This document shows, piece by piece, positions 11,617 through 19,829 of a DNA stretch of 38,623 nucleotides. The notes under the pieces were generated by a model that worked only from the letters and a program-made list of their open reading frames with translations, was not told the DNA's origin and ran no database searches. Numbering within the stretch: position 1 is the first letter of the stretch; every line of letters begins with the position of its first letter. The position numbers and the translations under genes were made by a program. Source of the stretch: JAKFEW01 sp036675505 (lineage in GTDB: Bacteria; Cyanobacteriota; Sericytochromatia; S15B-MN24; JAQBPE01); the NCBI GenBank assembly GCA_036675505.1, contig JAKFEW010000118.1:1-38623 (forward strand). The letters are read 5' to 3'.

Positions 11617-13638
11617 ATGAAACTGATCAAGGTCGGCGCGGCGGTGCTGAACCAGACGCCGCTCGCCTGGGAGAGCAACAAGGCGCACATCCTGCGCGCG
11701 ATCGAAGAGGCCCGCCATCAGGGCGTCTCGCTCTTGTGCCTGCCCGAGCTCTGCATCACGGGCTACGGCTGCGAGGACGCGTTCCATGCGCCGGGCGTGC
11801 AGGAGACCGCGCTGCGCGTGCTCTTCGAGATCCTGCCGGCCACGCGCGACATGCTGGTCTGCCTGGGGCTGCCGCTCGTGCACCAGAACGGCATCTTCAA
11901 CGCCGCGGCCCTGCTCGGCGACGGCAAGATCCTGGGCTTCGCGGCCAAGAAGTACCTGGCGGGCGACGGCATCCACTACGAGCCGCGCTGGTTCAAGCCC
12001 TGGCCGGCTGGCGTGCGCACCGAGGTCGAGGTGGGCGGCGTGCGCTACCCGCTCGGCGACCTGGGCTTCGACGTGGCGGGCGTGAAGGTCGGCTTCGAGA
12101 TCTGCGAGGACGCCTGGGTCGCCAAGCGCCCTGGTGCGGACCTGGCCGTGCGCGGCGTCGACGTGATCCTGAACCCGAGCGCCAGCCACTTTGCCTTCCA
12201 CAAGGACGACATCCGCCAGCGCTTCGTGATCGAGGGCTCACGCGCCTTCTCGGCGAGCTACGTCTACGCGAACCTGCTCGGCTGCGAGGCCGGCCGCGTG
12301 ATCTACGACGGCGGCGCCTTGATCGCCTCGGGCGGCAAGATGTTGGGCCTCGGCCCGCGCTTCTCGTTCGACGACGTGAGCGTGACCGCGGCCGTGATCG
12401 ACCTCGAGAACACCCGGCTCGCCCAGCGGCGCAGCGCCAGCTTCCGGCCGGAGGTGTCGCGCGAGGCCGACGCCTACTTCGTGAAGGCCGCCTTCGATTT
12501 CCCAGAGCTCGCCTGGGAGGGCGCGCCGGTCGAGCCCATTCCCGCGGCCTGGGAGTCCGCCGCGCGCATCAAGGACGAGGAGTTCGGCCGGGCCGTCTCG
12601 CTCGCGCTCTTCGACTACATGCGCAAGAGCAAGAGCCGCGGCTTCGTGGTCTCGCTCTCGGGCGGCGCGGACTCGACGGCTTGCGCGGTGCTGGTGCACC
12701 TGATGACGCGCCTCGCGACCGAGGAGCTCGGCTGGGACCGCTTCCTCGCGAAGATCGCGCACGTGCCGGGCATCGGCGAGGCCCGCGGCGACGCCCGCGC
12801 GGTCACGCGCAGGCTGCTCACCTGTGCCTACCAGGCCACGCGCAACAGCGGCGCTGTCACGCGCGAGGCCGCCGCAGGCGTGGCCGAGGCCGTCGGGGCC
12901 GAGCACCACGAGCTCGACGTGGACGCGCTGGTGGAGGGCTACAAGCAGATCGTGCAGGCGGCGATCGGCCGCCCGCTCGACTGGACCACCGACGACGTGG
13001 CGCTGCAGAACATCCAGGCCCGCGTGCGAGCGCCCTCGATCTGGATGTTCGCGAACCTGAAAGGCGCGCTGCTGCTCACCACCAGCAACCGCTCCGAGGC
13101 TGCGGTGGGCTACGCGACGATGGACGGCGACACGGCCGGCGGCCTGATGCCGCTGGGCGGCATCGACAAGGCCTTCTTGCGCGAGTGGCTGTGCTACATC
13201 GAGACCGAGGGCCTGGGCGCCCTCGCCCCGATGCCGGCGCTCGGCCTGGTCACCCGCCAGGCGCCCACCGCCGAGCTGCGCCCGGCCGAGAAGGTGCAGA
13301 CCGACGAGAGCGACCTGATGCCCTACCCCGTGCTCGACGCGATCGAGCGCGCGGCGATCCGCGACAAGAAGATGCCGCTCGAGGTCTTCCACCTGGCCCG
13401 CGCGCTGTTCGGCAGGACTTACAGGGACGCCGATCTGGCGCTCTGGGTGGAGCGCTTCTACAAGCTCTGGTGCCAGAACCAGTGGAAGCGCGAGCGCTAC
13501 GCGCCGAGCTTCCACCTCGACGACGAGAACCTCGATCCCAAGACCTGGTGCCGCTTCCCGATCCTGAGCGGCAACTTCGAGCGCGAACTCGCGGATCTGC
13601 GCGCCTACGTGCGCACGCTCGACACCGTGAAAGCCTAG
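11617..13638 (+). CDS. nadE: Glutamine-dependent NAD+ synthetase
   Basis: Predicted 673 residues, the size of the two-domain enzyme. The N-terminal nitrilase-type glutaminase (about 1-285) shows the Glu-Lys-Cys triad in LPELCITGYGCED, AAKKYLAGDGIHYE and GFEICEDAW. The C-terminal synthetase domain (about 325-650) has the PP-loop VSLSGGADSTACAV and TTSNRSEAAVGYATMDGD. It amidates nicotinate adenine dinucleotide to NAD, using glutamine-derived ammonia channelled between domains. GAGGA precedes the ATG and only 16 bp separate it from prs, so it is co-transcribed. It completes the pathway begun by PncA and PncB; the adenylyltransferase (NadD) is not in the operon. Confidence 0.96.
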   Translation: MKLIKVGAAVLNQTPLAWESNKAHILRAIEEARHQGVSLLCLPELCITGYGCEDAFHAPGVQETALRVLFEILPATRDMLVCLGLPLVHQNGIFNAAALLGDGKILGFAAKKYLAGDGIHYEPRWFKPWPAGVRTEVEVGGVRYPLGDLGFDVAGVKVGFEICEDAWVAKRPGADLAVRGVDVILNPSASHFAFHKDDIRQRFVIEGSRAFSASYVYANLLGCEAGRVIYDGGALIASGGKMLGLGPRFSFDDVSVTAAVIDLENTRLAQRRSASFRPEVSREADAYFVKAAFDFPELAWEGAPVEPIPAAWESAARIKDEEFGRAVSLALFDYMRKSKSRGFVVSLSGGADSTACAVLVHLMTRLATEELGWDRFLAKIAHVPGIGEARGDARAVTRRLLTCAYQATRNSGAVTREAAAGVAEAVGAEHHELDVDALVEGYKQIVQAAIGRPLDWTTDDVALQNIQARVRAPSIWMFANLKGALLLTTSNRSEAAVGYATMDGDTAGGLMPLGGIDKAFLREWLCYIETEGLGALAPMPALGLVTRQAPTAELRPAEKVQTDESDLMPYPVLDAIERAAIRDKKMPLEVFHLARALFGRTYRDADLALWVERFYKLWCQNQWKRERYAPSFHLDDENLDPKTWCRFPILSGNFERELADLRAYVRTLDTVKA

Positions 13639-13650
13639 CAGGAGGCGATG

Positions 13651-14268
13651 ATGGCGAAAACTGCCTTGATCCTGGTCGACATCCAGAATGACTTTTGTCC
13701 AGGGGGGACACTTGCCGTCAAAGAGGGCGACCAGATCATTCCGATTGTGAACCAGCTGCAAGCCGGCTACGACCTGGTGGTCGCCACCCAGGACTGGCAC
13801 CCCGTGAACCACAAGAGCTTTGCCAGCAACAACCCGGGCAAGGCGCCCGGCGAGCTCTGCGACCTGAACGGCCGGCCCCAGGTGATGTGGCCCGAGCACT
13901 GCGTGCAGGGCACCAAAGGCGCTGAATTCCACCCAGCCCTCGACCTGAGCCGCGTCGCGCGGGTCTTCCGCAAGGGCATGGATCCCGAGGTGGACTCCTA
14001 CAGCGGCTGCTACGACAACGACCGGATCTGCTCGACCGGCCTGCTCGATTGGCTCGGCGAGCAGAACGTCGACGCCGTCGACGTGGTCGGGCTCGCGCTC
14101 GACTACTGCGTGAAGGCGACCGCCCTCGATCTGCGCTCGGCCGGCTTCGACACGACCGTGATCGAGGACGCCACGCGCGGCGTGGAGCTCCAGCCAGGCG
14201 ACGTGGCGCGCGCGATCGACGCGCTCAAGGCCGCCGGCGTGCGGGTCAAGACCTCGAGCGCCGTCTAG
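13651..14268 (+). CDS. pncA: Nicotinamidase
   Basis: Predicted 205 residues, isochorismatase-fold hydrolase converting nicotinamide to nicotinate and ammonia. The catalytic triad is visible: Asp in VDIQNDFCPGG, Lys in VFRKGMD, and Cys in GLALDYCVKATALDL. The metal site is QDWHPVNH with WPEHCVQGT. There are two adjacent ATGs; 13651 is preferred over 13648 because AGGAGG (13640-13645) is then 5 nt away rather than 2. It lies 12 bp after nadE and is the last gene of the operon. It produces the nicotinate used by PncB, so the operon is a recycling loop for nicotinamide released by NAD-consuming enzymes. Confidence 0.95.
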   Translation: MAKTALILVDIQNDFCPGGTLAVKEGDQIIPIVNQLQAGYDLVVATQDWHPVNHKSFASNNPGKAPGELCDLNGRPQVMWPEHCVQGTKGAEFHPALDLSRVARVFRKGMDPEVDSYSGCYDNDRICSTGLLDWLGEQNVDAVDVVGLALDYCVKATALDLRSAGFDTTVIEDATRGVELQPGDVARAIDALKAAGVRVKTSSAV

Positions 14269-14352
14269 GGGAGAGGAAAAGGGCTGCTGGGAATATAGGA
14301 ACCGTACGTTCCCGTTCCGCGCCCTGCGGCGCGCCACCGGAGGCCCCTTGCG

Positions 14353-14664
14353 ATGACCGAACCCACCGAGCTGCCCGAGCCTGCGCCCGCGCCCGCCAAG
14401 CCGCTCGACGACGACACAGCGGCCCTCGCGGTCGACGAGTTCTCGTTCCTCGCGCGCGACGTCAACTACGACGGCGTGCTGAGCGAGGACGAGTTCGACG
14501 AGGGCCGCAGCCTGTTCGACAAGCTGGCCGACCCCGAGCGCTTCAAGCGCTACGACGTGAACAGCGACGGCTCGATCACGCGCGAGGAGTTCCTCGCCGG
14601 CCGCGAGCGCGACCGCCTGCGCGAGCTCGACGAGCTGGCCAAGGGCAGCGACGCCGAGGCCTGA
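14353..14664 (+). CDS. Small EF-hand calcium-binding protein
   Basis: Predicted 103 residues, acidic, no signal peptide. It has two EF-hand loops with canonical spacing: DVNYDGVLSEDE (about residues 36-47) and DVNSDGSITREE (about 72-83), each Asp at 1, Asn/Asp at 3-5, Gly at 6 and Glu at 12. The pair probably folds as one calcium-binding module. GGAGG lies about 10 nt before the ATG, a slightly long spacing. It begins 84 bp after pncA and may be transcribed separately. A role in calcium buffering or sensing is inferred; no partner is evident, although the downstream TSP3 protein is also a predicted calcium binder. Confidence 0.8.
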   Translation: MTEPTELPEPAPAPAKPLDDDTAALAVDEFSFLARDVNYDGVLSEDEFDEGRSLFDKLADPERFKRYDVNSDGSITREEFLAGRERDRLRELDELAKGSDAEA

Positions 14665-14742
14665 GGCGCGCGGCCCGGCCCAGGCCCGAGGGATGAAAGA
14701 CCAAGGGGCGGTTTGAGCGCCGCGACTGGGTACAAAAGGGCT

Positions 14743-17700
14743 GTGTCATCCCCCCTGCTTCGTCAAAAGCTCGTGCTGCCGCCCATCTGGGGCGAGCATG
14801 TCGCTCGGCCACGCCTGCTCGCGTCCCTCGACGCCGCCATGGCCGAAGGGCGGCACGCCGCGATCTTCGCGGGCTCGGGCTACGGCAAGACCGCGCTGGT
14901 CGCGGCCTGGTGCCAGGGTCGCCCGACCGCCTGGGTCACGCTCGACGCCGAGGATGCCGCGCTCGACGTCTTCCTCACCTACGTGATCTCGGCCTTCGAG
15001 CGCGCGCTGCCGGGCTTCCGCACGGAAGCGAGCGCCCTGCTCGGCCGCGCCAAGGAGCGTGAAGGCGCGCTCGCGGCGCTCTCCGCGCTGCTCGCGGACC
15101 TCGACGAGCAGGTCGAAGCGCCCGTCGCGCTCGTGCTCGACGATTACCACCTCGCGGCCTCGCCCTCGCTCGACGCGCTGCTCACGCGCGCGCTCAAGTA
15201 CCTGCCCGAGACCGTGCGCCTCGTGCTGGTCGCCCGGCGCCAGCCGGATCTCGAGCTCGCGGCGCTGCAGGCCCGCAAGCGGCTGCACGTGCTCGACGAG
15301 GCCGCGCTGGCCTTCGACGAGGCCGAGCTGCAGGCCCTGCGCCCGGAGCTGGCCCGGCCCGAGCTCGAGGCCTTGCGGACGACCACGGGGGGCTGGCCCG
15401 CGGCGATGGGCATGACGCCCGCGCTGCTCGACGCCTACCTCGACGAGCAGGTGCTCGTCACGCTGCCGGCCGACGTGCGCGCGCTGCTCGGCCGGCTCGC
15501 GCTGGTGGACGCCTTCGATGCCGCGCTCTGCGAGGAGGCCCTGGGCGAGCCGCTCACGGCCGAGCGTCGCGCGATGCTGCTCTCGCACCGCCTGATCCTG
15601 CCGCAGGCCGACGCAGGCGGCGAGCGCTGGGCGCTGCCGCCGCTGCTGCGCGACCTGCTGCGCCGCCGCTTCGCGGCCGAGGTGCCACGCGACGAGCGCC
15701 GCGCGCTCTCGCGGCGCATCGGCGACTACTACTTCCGCACGGGCCAGGCCTCGACCGCGCTGCGCTTCTGGGTCGACGCCGGCGAGGTGGCCCTGGCCGC
15801 CGAGCGGCTCGAGGCGGTCGCGGAGGACTGGCTCGCCCAGGGCCGCGGCGAGGCGCTGGCAGGCGCGCTGGCCGCGCTGGCGCTCGCCGGCGACGAGGGC
15901 CGCCGCGAGGCCGCGAGGCCCAGCTTGCTGCTCGCGCAGGGCGAGCTGCACCGCCGCTGGGGCGACTTCGAGCGCGCCGAGCAGCTGCTCGCCGAGGCCG
16001 TCGAGGGCTTCGGCCCGACGCCCGGCCCGCCCGGCCGCGCACTCGCCAGGCTCAGGCAGGCCCAGACGGCAGCCAGCCGCGGCCAGGTGGCCGCCGCGCG
16101 CGAGCGTCTGGCCGAGGCGATCGGCGGGCTCAACGGCGACGAGCGGCCCCAGCTCGACGTGTTGATCGTGGAGGGCGGCCTCGCGCTGCTCGAGGACGAC
16201 ACGGCCACGGCGATCGCCCGCTACGAGACCGCCCTGCGCCTCTCGCGCCGCCTCGACGACCGCTACGCCGAAGCGCGCGCGATCCACAACCTGGGCGTGT
16301 GCTACACGCGCCTCGGCGAGTTCCGCCGCGCGCTCGAGAGCTACGACGCCGCGCTCCAGCGCCCGGCCGAGGACGGCGGGCCTGCGGTCTGGATGACGCC
16401 GATCAACCGCGCGCTGGTGCTGACCTACCTCGACCGCCCGGCCGAGGGCCTGGTGGCCGCGCAGGACGCGCTCGCGATGGCGCGCCGCTTCAGGCTCACG
16501 CGCGAGGAGGGCTACGCGCTGCGGATCCTCGGCCTCGCGCGCCAGCGCACCGGCGAGCTCGACCAGGCCCAGGCCGCCTACGAGGCCGCCGAGCTGCTCG
16601 CCCGGCGCGTCAACGACACGCTCGGGCTCGCGTATTCGCTGAACTTCCAGGCCGAGTGCGCGGTGCTCGCGGGCGACGTGACGGGCGCGCGCCGGCGCGC
16701 CGACGAGGTGGCCGCGATCATGGGCGGGCCCGCGCGCGTCGACGCGATCTCGGAGTTCGCGGCCGTGCGGGCGCGCGTGGCGATCGCCGAGGGCGGGCTC
16801 GACGAGGCCAGCGGCCTGATCGACACGCTCGCCACGCGCGCGCGCAAGCTCGGCTACCAGCACCTGCTCGCCGAGACCGAGCAGCTCACGGGCCTTTTGG
16901 CCGCGCGCCGGACCGGCGACGCCCCGGCCACGCCCGCCGTCCAGGCGCCCGCGGCCGAGCGGACGCCCGAGCTCACGATCCGCTGCTTCGGCGGCCTGCG
17001 CGTGACGCGCGGCGAGCGCGAGGTCGGCGAGCGCGAGTGGCAGACGGCGCGCGCCAAGCACCTGCTCGCGTTCCTGCTGCATGCGCCCGAGGGCGCGACG
17101 AAAGCCGCGCTGTTCGAGGCGATCTACCCGCAAGAGGAGGTCACCGACGCCAGCATGAACATGACGCTCATGCGCCTGCGCAAGGCGCTCGAGCCCGGCC
17201 TCGAGAAGGGCCAGCCCTCGCGCTTCGTGCTGCGCGCCGACGGCCGCTACGCCTTCAACTGGCAGGCCCATGTGGAAGTCGACACCCAGCACTTCGAGCA
17301 GGCGCTGCGCGCGGCCCGGCTCCAGGCCTCCTCGGCCGAGGAGGCCGCGGCGCTCGAGCGCGCCGTCGCGCTGTACCGCGGCGATTTCTTGCCGGAGGTC
17401 GAGCAGGAGTGGGCGATCGCGCTGCGCCACCGCTTCCAGGAGAAGGCGCTCGACGCCTGCCGTCGCCTGCTCGCGATCTACGACGAGGGCCGGCCGGAGG
17501 CGATCATGGGCCTGCTGCACCGCGCGCTCGAGATCGACCCGCTCTCCGAGGAGCTCAACCGCGAGCTGATGCTGCGCTACCTCGAGGCCGGCGAGCCGCA
17601 CCGCGCGGTCCAGCACTTCCGGCTGGTCGAGCGGCGCTTCCGCGAGCTGCTCGACGCCACGCCGCCCGCGGACCTGGCGAGCCTGGTGGCCGGGCATTAG
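14743..17700 (+). CDS. MalT-like ATPase/TPR regulator with C-terminal SARP-type winged helix and BTAD domain
   Basis: Predicted 985 residues from GTG. The opening LLRQKLVLPP...RPRLL is typical of LuxR/MalT-type STAND ATPases, with Walker A GSGYGKTALVAAW (about 45-55) and Walker B-like VALVLDDYHLA (about 130). TPR-like helices fill about 330-720. The C-terminus has an OmpR-type winged helix (LTIRCFGGLRVTRGEREVGE to RFVLRADGRYAFNW) and a bacterial transcriptional activation domain ending at the stop. This is AfsR/SARP-like chemistry in MalT-like order: ligand and nucleotide binding control DNA binding. GTG 14743 matches the family N-terminus, and TACAAA at 14731-14736 is 7 nt upstream, consistent with a leaderless start. 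TTG at 14713 (10 codons more, AAGGGG before it) is an alternative. The target may be the lipoprotein gene that follows; this is unproven. Confidence 0.87.
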   Translation: MSSPLLRQKLVLPPIWGEHVARPRLLASLDAAMAEGRHAAIFAGSGYGKTALVAAWCQGRPTAWVTLDAEDAALDVFLTYVISAFERALPGFRTEASALLGRAKEREGALAALSALLADLDEQVEAPVALVLDDYHLAASPSLDALLTRALKYLPETVRLVLVARRQPDLELAALQARKRLHVLDEAALAFDEAELQALRPELARPELEALRTTTGGWPAAMGMTPALLDAYLDEQVLVTLPADVRALLGRLALVDAFDAALCEEALGEPLTAERRAMLLSHRLILPQADAGGERWALPPLLRDLLRRRFAAEVPRDERRALSRRIGDYYFRTGQASTALRFWVDAGEVALAAERLEAVAEDWLAQGRGEALAGALAALALAGDEGRREAARPSLLLAQGELHRRWGDFERAEQLLAEAVEGFGPTPGPPGRALARLRQAQTAASRGQVAAARERLAEAIGGLNGDERPQLDVLIVEGGLALLEDDTATAIARYETALRLSRRLDDRYAEARAIHNLGVCYTRLGEFRRALESYDAALQRPAEDGGPAVWMTPINRALVLTYLDRPAEGLVAAQDALAMARRFRLTREEGYALRILGLARQRTGELDQAQAAYEAAELLARRVNDTLGLAYSLNFQAECAVLAGDVTGARRRADEVAAIMGGPARVDAISEFAAVRARVAIAEGGLDEASGLIDTLATRARKLGYQHLLAETEQLTGLLAARRTGDAPATPAVQAPAAERTPELTIRCFGGLRVTRGEREVGEREWQTARAKHLLAFLLHAPEGATKAALFEAIYPQEEVTDASMNMTLMRLRKALEPGLEKGQPSRFVLRADGRYAFNWQAHVEVDTQHFEQALRAARLQASSAEEAAALERAVALYRGDFLPEVEQEWAIALRHRFQEKALDACRRLLAIYDEGRPEAIMGLLHRALEIDPLSEELNRELMLRYLEAGEPHRAVQHFRLVERRFRELLDATPPADLASLVAGH

Positions 17701-17745
17701 CTGATCTGGCGGTTTCCGCGACGAAGCGCGATCGCGCCGTCACGG

Positions 17746-17760
17746 GCTCGTTATGCCACG
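17746..17760 (+). promoter_or_regulatory. Copy B of the recurring motif (GCTCGTTATGCCACG), upstream of the TSP3 lipoprotein
   Basis: GCTCGTTATGCCACG lies 43 bp before the TSP3 lipoprotein ATG. It closely matches GCTCGTTACCCACGTC at 19575-19590. GTATAT at 17766-17771 could be a -10-like element just downstream. Promoter function is a guess. Confidence 0.3.
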
Positions 17761-17803
17761 TATGGGTATATGGAGGAAGCAAGTCAACCTCCCGGAGACC
17801 CTG

Positions 17804-19561
17804 ATGCGCGCCCTGCCGCTCCTTTCGCTCGCCCTCCTGATCGCGGTGGTCGGCTGCCAGCCGTTCTCGCCGAGCGGCGCTGCGCCCACCGGCATCACGG
17901 CGACGGGCCTGCCGATCGTGCCTGCGGCCGCGCCCTCGGCGCCGGTGAAGCCCGCCGCCCCGGTCCTGCATGACGGCGGCATCGTGTTCGCGAAGCCCCC
18001 GCAGGGCGGCTTCGCGGTGGGCGGTCGCTTGCCGGCGCCGGTCCTGCACGACGGCGGCATCGTGTTCTCGCGCCTGCCGGTGGCGCAGGCCTACAGGGTC
18101 GCCGCCGCGCCCGACGGGGTGCACGTGCGGCTGGTCATGGCCAACGGCCGCTCGCTGCTCACCACGCCGGACGCCAACGGCGTCTTCCGCTTCGTGGTGC
18201 GGCCGCGCGGCGAGCACAACTTCGGCGTCGTCACGATCCAGATCGAGCGCGAGAGCGGCTCGGCGACGCCGCTGGTCTACGCCACGGGCGGCGGGCGCAG
18301 CCAGGAATGGGCCCGCTTCGGCGCGGACGCCACCTACGACCTCGGCGCGATCAGCCAGACCGAGGGCAGCGCCCAGGTGCAGGCCAACCCGCTCGAGCGC
18401 CTCGACGCCGACGGCGACGGCCAGATGGATGCGCGGGACCTCGACGACGACGGCGATCGCGCGCCGGACGCCGCCGACGAGGGCGCTTTCACCTACGACC
18501 GCGAGGAGAACCACGACCGCGACAAGGACGGCGTGGGCGACGTCAAGGACACCGATGACGACAACGACGGCCTGGCCGACGCGAACGATCCGGACGACGA
18601 CAACGATGGCATTCCCGATGCCATCGACGCCGACGACGACGGCGACGGGCTCGACGACGCCACGACCGACATCCTGGCCGAGGACCGCGACCACGACCTC
18701 GACGAGGACGGCCTGCCCGACGAGGCCGACGCCGACGACGACAACGACGGCACGAGCGACCTGAGCGATGCCGACGACGACGGCGACGGCATCCCGGACA
18801 CCGTCGACGCCGACGACGACGGCGACGGCGTGCCCGACACCGGCGAGGCCGCCGACACCGACGGCGACGGCGTGGCCGACGCCTTCGACCCGGACGACAC
18901 CGACGCCACGCGCTTCGCGCTGCCCGCGGACTTCGACTGGGTCGCCTTCGACGCGCAGATGGGCGACGACACGGACTACGACTTCGTGCCCGACGCCCGG
19001 GACCCGGACGACGACGGCGACGGCATTCCCGATACCGAAGACGCCGACGACGACGGCGACGGCCTCACCGATACCGCCGACCGCGACGCGGACGGCGACG
19101 GCGTGCCGGACGAGGCCGAGGCGAGCGGCCCCGACAGCGACGGCGACGGCCTGCCGGACGCCTACGATACCGACGACCAGAACGACGGCACGAGCGAGTC
19201 GGCGATCGACGCGGGGCCCTGGCGCGCGGATGGCGACGGCGACGGCGTGGGCGACTGGGCCGACGGCCAGCCGACCGGCGCCGACGCCGAGGAGCCCGAG
19301 CCTTACGGCGAGGACGGCGCCGAGGACGACGAAGAGCCGATCGCCGACGAGCCCGAGCCCACGCCCGCACCCACCAGCCCGGCCGACACGTCGACGCCCG
19401 CGCCCGAGCCCACGGGCTTCGCGCCGACCGATTCGACCTGGACCGATTCGACCAGCCACGCCACGGCCGCGCCGACCGACCCGCGCGACGAGCCGCCGAC
19501 GGACACGAGCGTCTACCCCACCACGCAAGGCGGGACGACCTATGAGCCCGCGCTGCTCTAG
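17804..19561 (+). CDS. Lipoprotein with thrombospondin type 3 calcium-binding repeats
   Basis: Predicted 585 residues. The start at 17804 gives a lipoprotein signal (MRALPLLSLALLIAVVGC) with GGAG 6 nt upstream; the frame extends 17 codons further, but those have no SD or signal character. PVLHDGGIVF occurs twice near residues 50-85. Residues about 200-500 carry many DxDxDGxxD units such as DADGDGVPDEAEA and DDDNDGLADANDPDDD, the TSP3/OmpA-linker calcium-binding pattern. The C-terminal 90 residues are Thr/Pro/Asp-rich and probably disordered. It is predicted as a lipid-anchored, extremely acidic, calcium-stabilised rod projecting from the cell surface. No enzymatic domain is visible. Confidence 0.87.
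   Translation: MRALPLLSLALLIAVVGCQPFSPSGAAPTGITATGLPIVPAAAPSAPVKPAAPVLHDGGIVFAKPPQGGFAVGGRLPAPVLHDGGIVFSRLPVAQAYRVAAAPDGVHVRLVMANGRSLLTTPDANGVFRFVVRPRGEHNFGVVTIQIERESGSATPLVYATGGGRSQEWARFGADATYDLGAISQTEGSAQVQANPLERLDADGDGQMDARDLDDDGDRAPDAADEGAFTYDREENHDRDKDGVGDVKDTDDDNDGLADANDPDDDNDGIPDAIDADDDGDGLDDATTDILAEDRDHDLDEDGLPDEADADDDNDGTSDLSDADDDGDGIPDTVDADDDGDGVPDTGEAADTDGDGVADAFDPDDTDATRFALPADFDWVAFDAQMGDDTDYDFVPDARDPDDDGDGIPDTEDADDDGDGLTDTADRDADGDGVPDEAEASGPDSDGDGLPDAYDTDDQNDGTSESAIDAGPWRADGDGDGVGDWADGQPTGADAEEPEPYGEDGAEDDEEPIADEPEPTPAPTSPADTSTPAPEPTGFAPTDSTWTDSTSHATAAPTDPRDEPPTDTSVYPTTQGGTTYEPALL
18400..19300 (+). repeat. TSP3-type DxDxDG repeat tract
   Basis: Dozens of GAC-rich short units encode DDDGDG(I/V/L)PD and DDDNDG variants. 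The tract is irregular in unit length (about 9-13 residues), as in thrombospondin type 3 arrays. The reverse strand reads as a Val-rich ORF, which is only the complement of the Asp codons. Limits are approximate. Confidence 0.85.
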
Positions 19562-19574
19562 GGTTCCGTTAGCC

Positions 19575-19590
19575 GCTCGTTACCCACGTC
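19575..19590 (+). promoter_or_regulatory. Copy C of the recurring motif (GCTCGTTACCCACGTC)
   Basis: Located 14 bp after the TSP3 lipoprotein stop. It aligns with copy B over GCTCGTTA and CCACGT. It also precedes the small candidate ORF at 19650, so it could be a promoter element for that ORF or a repeat left by duplication of intergenic DNA. Confidence 0.3.
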
Positions 19591-19649
19591 ATGCGACCAT
19601 GGACCACCGGGGCCTGGATGGGGCGCCCCGCTGGATGGAGGTGACGATC

Positions 19650-19829
19650 ATGGCGACCGAACGGGTCCCGCCGGACAAGCCCGGCCTGACATCGGCCGAG
19701 CTGCTCGCAGCCCAGCTGTGCTGGGCCGCCGCCGACGCGCGTCAGCCGGGCTTGCGGCCGATCAAGAGCATATTCGTGGGCGGCAGCGGCAGCGGCAACG
19801 GCCTCTGGCCTTCCGGCTCCTCGGCGTAG
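19650..19829 (+). CDS. Candidate small protein (59 aa) overlapping the 3' end of the methyltransferase gene
   Basis: A 60-codon frame begins with ATG after a strong GGAGGTGA (19637-19644, 5 nt spacing). The first 31 residues (MATERVPPDKPGLTSAEL and an alanine/tryptophan-rich helix) lie in intergenic DNA; the rest runs antisense through the last 88 bp of the gene at 19742. No family was recognised. The strong ribosome site favours translation, but the antisense tail suggests either a recently extended small ORF or the head of a broken gene. Confidence 0.4.
   Translation: MATERVPPDKPGLTSAELLAAQLCWAAADARQPGLRPIKSIFVGGSGSGNGLWPSGSSA

Noticed and set aside
12238..14337. 699-codon minus-strand frame
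   Set aside because: Antisense of nadE and pncA, both with intact catalytic motifs on the plus strand.
14746..17697. 983-codon minus-strand frame
   Set aside because: Antisense of the MalT/SARP-like regulator; composition bias explains its openness.
17555..19528. Minus-strand Val-rich frame with VAVVVGV repeats
   Set aside because: Complement of the Asp-rich TSP3 tract, not a transmembrane or silk-like protein.
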